From contig JAAXHF010000316.1 of NCBI GenBank assembly GCA_012271025.1, positions 1 to 10,002 on the forward strand: DNA of 10,002 nt. Reading direction: 5' to 3'. This DNA is from Deltaproteobacteria bacterium (GTDB lineage Bacteria; Desulfobacterota_B; Binatia; Bin18). Below the pieces are notes generated by a model that did no database searches, was not told the origin of the DNA, and saw only the letters and a list, made by a program, of their open reading frames with translations. This document shows, piece by piece, positions 6,914 through 10,002 of this stretch. A program made the translations under genes and the position numbers. How positions within the stretch are numbered: position 1 is the first letter of the stretch; each line of letters begins with the position of its first letter.

Positions 6914-8107
6914 GCTCGGCCCGGCAACAGTACCGGCACTCACAAATTGCGCGATCTGGTCCGCAGCGTAGCCGAGACCGCCCAAGACCTGCGCGGTGTG
7001 CTGGCCCAGGCTTGGGGCCGGCAGCGGGGAGAGGCGGGCCATGGACTCGGAACACAGCCAGGGCACATCAATAGCGGTGTAGGTTCCGGCCACCGGGTGC
7101 TCCAGTTCCTTGAGCATGCCCAGGGCTTCGACCTGCGGGCCGTCGAACAGCGTCTCGGCCGTATTCATCCGCACGATTGTGCCGCCCATGCCCTGCACCA
7201 GCTGCTGCAAGTCGTCAAAACTCCAGCTGGCCAGAAAGGGTTTCAGGGCCTCGGCCAGCTCGGCCTTGTTGTTCAGACGCTTGAACCACTCGTTGAATCG
7301 GGGGTCGGTGCCGAGTTGGGGCGCGCCGAGCGTCGCGCACAGGATCTGCCAGGCGTCGTTCTGGTTGCCCCAGTCCATCAGGAAGTGGGCGTCTTTGCAC
7401 TCGAAGCCGTGGTCCGGCGCTTCGGTGTAGCCGGACAGCGGCCGGGCGCGCCACTCGTCCGGGTTGCTTTCCGCTGCGGTCGTCCACTGCATGATGGCAA
7501 TCGCGGCATCCAGCAGGGAGGTTTCAACCCGCTGGCCTGCCCCGCTCGACTCGCGCGAGTACAGGGCGGCCAGAATGCCCTGGCAGGCAGCCCAGGCCGC
7601 GTTGACCGAAATAATATCAAAACCGACCCGCAGTGGCGGCTCGTCGGGCGTGCCAAGCTGGCGAAATTTTCCGACAAAGGCTTGCAGGTCGAGTTCGGTG
7701 GCGGGCGTCCGGGCCAGAGGCCCCTGGCTGCCGTAGCCCGAAATCGCACAGTAGATCAGCCCCCGGTTATGCGCGGACAGCGCGGCGTACGACAGCCCCA
7801 GACGCTCGACCACCCCAGTCGTATAGCCCTCGATGAACACGTCGGCGGCTCGGACCAGACGCCGGACAATGTCCTGGCCGGCCCGGTCTTTCAGGTTAAC
7901 GCATATGCCTTTTTTGTTGCGGTTGAGGCGGATGAACAGATCGGATTCGGACTCGGTAAAAGGCCCGACCGTCCGCAGCCAGTCGCCGTCCGGGGGTTCA
8001 AGCTTGATGACCTCGGCCCCCAGATCGCCCAGCATGGTCGAGCACAGCGGGCCGGGAACCCCCTGAGAGATATCCACGACCGTGATGCCGTCGAGTGCCA
8101 AGTCCAT
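6911..8107 (-). CDS. Family III CoA-transferase (CaiB/BaiF), second of a tandem pair
   Basis: This 398-residue protein would transfer coenzyme A between carboxylic acids, as family III enzymes such as formyl-CoA or succinyl-CoA transferases do. The N-terminus LDGITVVDISQGVPGPLCSTMLGDLGAEVIKLEPPDGD is the family signature. The catalytic aspartate is best placed at Asp164 (RVGFDIISVN), just before the conserved helix ILAALYSRESSGAGQRVETSLLDAA (178-202). The interlocked-dimer fold seems complete, with a C-terminal segment containing LGQHTAQVLGGLGY. The frame is open upstream to 8413, but ATG 8107 is chosen because AAGGAGCGGCT precedes it, the family N-terminus follows immediately, and the extension would overlap the previous gene. 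It starts 26 bases after the other CoA-transferase, so the two are likely co-expressed and may form a heteromer. Donor and acceptor acids are unknown. Confidence 0.92.
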   Translation of the reverse strand: MDLALDGITVVDISQGVPGPLCSTMLGDLGAEVIKLEPPDGDWLRTVGPFTESESDLFIRLNRNKKGICVNLKDRAGQDIVRRLVRAADVFIEGYTTGVVERLGLSYAALSAHNRGLIYCAISGYGSQGPLARTPATELDLQAFVGKFRQLGTPDEPPLRVGFDIISVNAAWAACQGILAALYSRESSGAGQRVETSLLDAAIAIMQWTTAAESNPDEWRARPLSGYTEAPDHGFECKDAHFLMDWGNQNDAWQILCATLGAPQLGTDPRFNEWFKRLNNKAELAEALKPFLASWSFDDLQQLVQGMGGTIVRMNTAETLFDGPQVEALGMLKELEHPVAGTYTAIDVPWLCSESMARLSPLPAPSLGQHTAQVLGGLGYAADQIAQFVSAGTVAGPS

Positions 8108-8133
8108 AGCCGCTCCTTCGACCGCTACAGCCG

Positions 8134-9318
8134 TCAGGCGGCCGAGGCCCGCGACCGGTCCGTGATCCCAAGCTCCTGCAAAATCTCCTGCTGATGCTCG
8201 CCGAGCCGGGGAGCCGGACGGGCGATGGCGGTGCTGTCGCGGCTGAATCGCCACTGAGCCCGACTGACATTGCACGGCCCCCACGGGGTCTCGATGGTGT
8301 CCATCATGCGGTTGGCCCGGGTCTGGGGATGGTCTTTCACATAATGGCTGCGCGGCGTGTCGCGCCGATACTGGGCGCACGGCACGCCGTGGGCTCTGAG
8401 CACCTCCTCCCACTGCCAGGCCGCCTTCTTTTTGAAGCGGGCCTCCAGCAGCGGGATCAGGGCTTCGCGGTTTGTGACCCGCGCGTCATTGGTGACAAAG
8501 CGCGGGTCAGCCGCCAGCTTCGGCAAGCCCAAGGCTTCACACAGGCGGGCCCACATGCCGTTGTGGATCGCCGACACGCTGAGTGCTCCCAAGCCGGTTG
8601 CAAAAGCCTGGTCGGGCACGATATGCGGGCGCGCGCTGCCCATCCGCTCGGGCACCGCGCCGGTCGAGAAGTACTCGGCATAGCGGGTCAGGCCGGCCAA
8701 GGCCGTGGCGTGGAGCTGGCTGGTCTCGATCTTCATGCCCCGGCCGGTCTTGCGGCGGACGTACAGCGCGGCCAGCAGGCCGATACAGTTGAGCATGGCC
8801 GCGTTCCAGTCCAGGTTGGCCGTGCCGCGCAAAAACTCCGGCTTGCCGCCCGGTTTGCCGTTCAGGCTGGTATAGCCGCCGGCCGCCTGGGTCATCCATT
8901 CGTGGCTCAGCATGCCCTTCCACGGCCCGCGGTTGCCAAAGGCCGAGGCCTGCAAATAAATGATCCGGGGGTTGATCCGGCGCTGGACCTCGTAGCCCAG
9001 GCCCAGGCGTTCCATGATGTCGCCGGAACGGAAGTTGTCCAGCGTCACGTCGGCCGTGGCCACCAGCTTGCACGCGACCTCGCGTTCGGCGTCATCCTTG
9101 AGGTCCAGACACACGCCGCGTTTGGTGTGGTTGTTGCCGATGAAGGTCGTACCCATGCCGCCCATCGCCGGGCCGCTGGGCCGGCGGACAATATCGCCGC
9201 TGGGCTGCTCGACCTTGATCACGTCTGCGCCGAGCAGACCCAGATAGGTCGTGGCCAGCGGTCCGACCGCAGCCATGCCGAAATCCAGCACCCGGATGCC
9301 TTCGAGCGGTCCAGCCAT
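8134..9318 (-). CDS. Family III CoA-transferase (CaiB/BaiF), first gene of the operon
   Basis: This 394-residue protein has the family III CoA-transferase signature from its first residues (LEGIRVLDFGMAAVGPLATTYLGLLGADVIKVEQPSGD). NHTKRGVCLDLKD (63-75) and NPRIIYLQASAFGNRGPW (116-133) match the conserved core. Asp170 in ANLDWNAAM occupies the catalytic aspartate position, where the enzyme forms aspartyl-CoA anhydride intermediates. The conserved GLLAALYVRRKTGRGMKIETSQ follows at 180-201. Its length is normal for a single-domain enzyme. ATG 9318 follows GAGGAGGGCGTT, a strong ribosome-binding site; the open frame to 9363 is discarded for lack of family similarity. As the promoter-proximal gene of the five-gene block it probably sets the entry step, CoA activation of a substrate acid. 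The exact acids are not deducible. Confidence 0.92.
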   Translation of the reverse strand: MAGPLEGIRVLDFGMAAVGPLATTYLGLLGADVIKVEQPSGDIVRRPSGPAMGGMGTTFIGNNHTKRGVCLDLKDDAEREVACKLVATADVTLDNFRSGDIMERLGLGYEVQRRINPRIIYLQASAFGNRGPWKGMLSHEWMTQAAGGYTSLNGKPGGKPEFLRGTANLDWNAAMLNCIGLLAALYVRRKTGRGMKIETSQLHATALAGLTRYAEYFSTGAVPERMGSARPHIVPDQAFATGLGALSVSAIHNGMWARLCEALGLPKLAADPRFVTNDARVTNREALIPLLEARFKKKAAWQWEEVLRAHGVPCAQYRRDTPRSHYVKDHPQTRANRMMDTIETPWGPCNVSRAQWRFSRDSTAIARPAPRLGEHQQEILQELGITDRSRASAA

Positions 9319-9399
9319 AACGCCCTCCTCGCTGTCGGCCACTGTGCCCCGAACCCGGCCCACAAATCAAGCGTTCGAGTCCTTTGCCAGTGTATTCAG

Positions 9400-9432
9400 C
9401 CTGGCAGCAGCCAGGGTTGTGTGCAATATAAA
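9400..9432. promoter_or_regulatory. Inverted repeat and TATAAA box upstream of the antitoxin-like gene
   Basis: The 140-base divergent gap (9319-9458) contains a perfect inverted repeat CCTGGC-AGCA-GCCAGG (9400-9415). Twelve bases further on is TATAAA (9427-9432), a possible -10 element 26 bases before the ATG at 9459. No good -35 lies at the right distance. Because antitoxins often repress their own operons by binding such palindromes next to the promoter, this is an operator candidate. It could equally affect the divergent CoA-transferase promoter, which I could not locate. This is inference from position only. Confidence 0.3.
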
Positions 9433-9458
9433 CAGGCAGCACGAAAGGAGTGGGAGCC

Positions 9459-9719
9459 ATGCTCACAACGATTGAAGGCGTGTATCGCGGGGGGAAGACC
9501 GAACTCTCGGAAACGCCCCGCAAGGCGCAGGAAGGCACCTCGGTTCTTGTCACGTTTCTTGCGTCCAATTCCGTCAATTTGCGGGACCGGGGTATTGACG
9601 AGGCACAGGCGGCAGACCTGCGGGCACGCCTGGCAAGCTTCTCCGAAGACTGGGAAAGCCCCGAGATGAGCATCTATGACAACTATGACGCAGCCAAATC
9701 CAAGCTACCGCCGCGGTGA
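9459..9719 (+). CDS. Small antitoxin-like protein (DUF104-like N-terminus, predicted partner of a MazF/PemK-type toxin)
   Basis: The 86-residue protein starts MLTTIEGVYRGGKTELSETP and continues GTSVLVTFL. This short beta-rich beginning resembles DUF104/AF2212-type antitoxins. The C-terminal half is acidic and probably helical (DEAQAADLRARLASFSEDW, then SPEMSIYDNYDAA). That is the kind of tail that wraps a toxin, and I recall similar tails in proteins encoded directly before MazF-like toxins. ATG 9459 is chosen because AAAGGAG ends eight bases upstream; a GTG at 9450 in the same frame overlaps that site. The following reading frame at 9685, overlapping by 35 bases, begins like a MazF/PemK toxin, which supports the assignment by context. 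That partner is truncated, so the antitoxin may now be an orphan. It is read divergently from the catabolic operon. Confidence 0.65.
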   Translation: MLTTIEGVYRGGKTELSETPRKAQEGTSVLVTFLASNSVNLRDRGIDEAQAADLRARLASFSEDWESPEMSIYDNYDAAKSKLPPR

Positions 9720-9804
9720 TGTCGTCTTAGTGCTCTTTCCAGATTCCAACTTGCTGACGGCCAAACCACCGATGAAAGTAAGAGAATCTACCCAAAAATA
9801 CTGA
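9685..9804 (+). pseudogene. Truncated MazF/PemK-like toxin remnant
   Basis: Starting at ATG 9685, inside the antitoxin-like gene and in another frame, 39 codons run to a TGA at 9802-9804. Residues 8-27 read YRRGDVVLVLFPDSNLLTAK. This matches the first strands of MazF/PemK endoribonucleases, where RxGDVVLVxFPxxD and then KRRPALVV are expected. After AK the frame gives PPMKVRESTQKY and stops, so the RRP segment and everything after it are missing. Intact toxins have about 110-120 residues. The start overlap with the antitoxin frame (35 bases) is the usual coupled arrangement of type II toxin-antitoxin pairs. The remnant is therefore most likely an inactive relic. A genuinely short peptide is possible but less likely. 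Confidence 0.6.
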
Positions 9805-9865
9805 TCGACCGATTGGTGCTGTCTCGGTTCGGAGTATAGTTGCCCCGTACAGCTTCCGCTCTCAC

Positions 9866-9883
9866 TCCGGTGCTCGCACCGGA
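9866..9883. repeat. Perfect hairpin with CTCG loop in gene-free right end
   Basis: TCCGGTG-CTCG-CACCGGA forms a perfect seven-pair stem with a four-base loop. It is followed on the plus strand by AAAA rather than a T-run, and no T-run follows it on the minus strand either. It is therefore not a standard intrinsic terminator, although it could protect transcript ends or be part of a dispersed repeat. Confidence 0.5.
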
Positions 9884-9907
9884 AAAATCTCCCTCAGTCC
9901 CCCTTTG
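9884..9907. repeat. Dispersed-repeat-like AAATCTCCCTCAGTCCCCCTTTG segment
   Basis: The segment resembles the widespread AAATCCCCCTNNNTCCCCCTTT type of intergenic repeat that I recall from many bacterial genomes. Only one arm is visible here; no matching GGGGGA arm follows within the window. The assignment rests on memory of the motif and would need a genome-wide copy count. Confidence 0.35.
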
Positions 9908-9960
9908 GTAACGTGTGATGCATATTATGCCGATTGCGCTCTTCAGGCCGTCCGTTCGCG

Positions 9961-10002
9961 CCCTCACCCGGCCCTGCGGGCCACCCTCTCCCCGTGAGGG
10001 AG
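9961..10002. repeat. Intergenic palindromic repeat of the CCCTCACCCGGC...CCACCCTCTCCC type, cut by window edge
   Basis: Outer arms CCCTCAC (9961-9967) and GTGAGGG (9994-10000) are perfect complements. They enclose a second perfect hairpin, GGCCC-TGC-GGGCC (9970-9982), followed by ACCCTCTCCC. This nested palindrome is a familiar dispersed intergenic element of many GC-rich proteobacterial-type genomes, usually continuing with a GGAGAGGG arm. The window ends just as that arm would start. Confidence 0.7.

Larger units (their letters stand above)
9805..10002. other. Gene-free right end rich in short repeats
   Basis: After the toxin remnant no reading frame with a ribosome-binding site or recognisable protein motif appears. 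The stretch holds the hairpin near 9866, the dispersed-repeat-like segment after it, and a palindromic element at the extreme right. Nothing resembling a tRNA or a transposase end was seen. Whether a gene begins beyond the edge cannot be told. Confidence 0.6.

Noticed and set aside
3063..9669. Nearly continuous chain of long plus-strand open frames (360-587 codons) opposite the minus-strand operon
   Set aside because: They mirror genes with clear catalytic motifs on the minus strand and are rich in Arg, Gly, Pro, Gln and His without any domain. They arise from the GC-rich codon bias of the real genes.
9800..9840. Possible C-terminal toxin residues (a DRPIG-like stretch) after the stop
   Set aside because: Only a few residues resemble a MazF C-terminus and the frame does not connect to the N-terminal fragment without assuming a large deletion.
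9866..9888. Hairpin considered as a rho-independent terminator for the toxin-antitoxin transcript
   Set aside because: The stem is followed by an A-run, not a T-run, on the plus strand, and there is no T-run after it on the minus strand.

Overview
The window is about 10 kb of GC-rich chromosomal DNA (roughly 60-65% G+C by eye) from a free-living or symbiotic bacterium. There is no rRNA, tRNA, CRISPR array or phage/IS gene. The mix of two unrelated amidohydrolases, family III CoA-transferases, an extended SDR and a SulP anion transporter, plus short palindromic repeats between genes, resembles large-genome uncultured lineages such as Tectomicrobia/Entotheonella-like or deltaproteobacterial bacteria. 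That taxonomic guess comes from general familiarity and is weak.

Layout, left to right. Positions 1-551 (minus) hold the 5' part of a COG2159-type amidohydrolase that runs off the left edge. A 260-base divergent spacer follows, with a plausible promoter for that gene. Positions 812-2998 (plus) encode a SulP-family anion transporter with a cytoplasmic STAS domain and a further cyclic-nucleotide-binding-like domain. It converges, with a 19-base gap, on a five-gene minus-strand block read from right to left: two consecutive family III CoA-transferases (9318-8134 and 8107-6911), an NAD-dependent epimerase/dehydratase-type SDR (6876-5995), a D-isomer-specific 2-hydroxyacid dehydrogenase (5918-4800) and a D-aminoacylase-like amidohydrolase (4709-3018). 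Gaps are 26, 34, 76 and 90 bases and every gene has a recognisable Shine-Dalgarno sequence, so this looks like one catabolic operon. Its enzymes would fit CoA activation of a carboxylic acid, redox steps on hydroxy/keto groups and hydrolysis of an N-acyl or cyclic amide bond. The actual substrate cannot be read from the sequence.

Divergent from the operon, at 9459-9719 (plus), is a small antitoxin-like gene. A MazF/PemK-like toxin reading frame overlaps its end but stops after 39 codons, so the toxin-antitoxin pair looks decayed. The right end (9805-10002) is gene-free and carries several short palindromic or dispersed-repeat-like elements. Another palindromic repeat with a second degenerate copy lies inside the operon at 5936-5992.

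I found no convincing undescribed multi-gene system. The points most worth a second look are the decayed toxin-antitoxin locus, the SulP-STAS-cNMP-like fusion with a degenerate nucleotide pocket, the D-aminoacylase homologue that lacks two expected zinc histidines, and the operon as an uncharacterised catabolic pathway.
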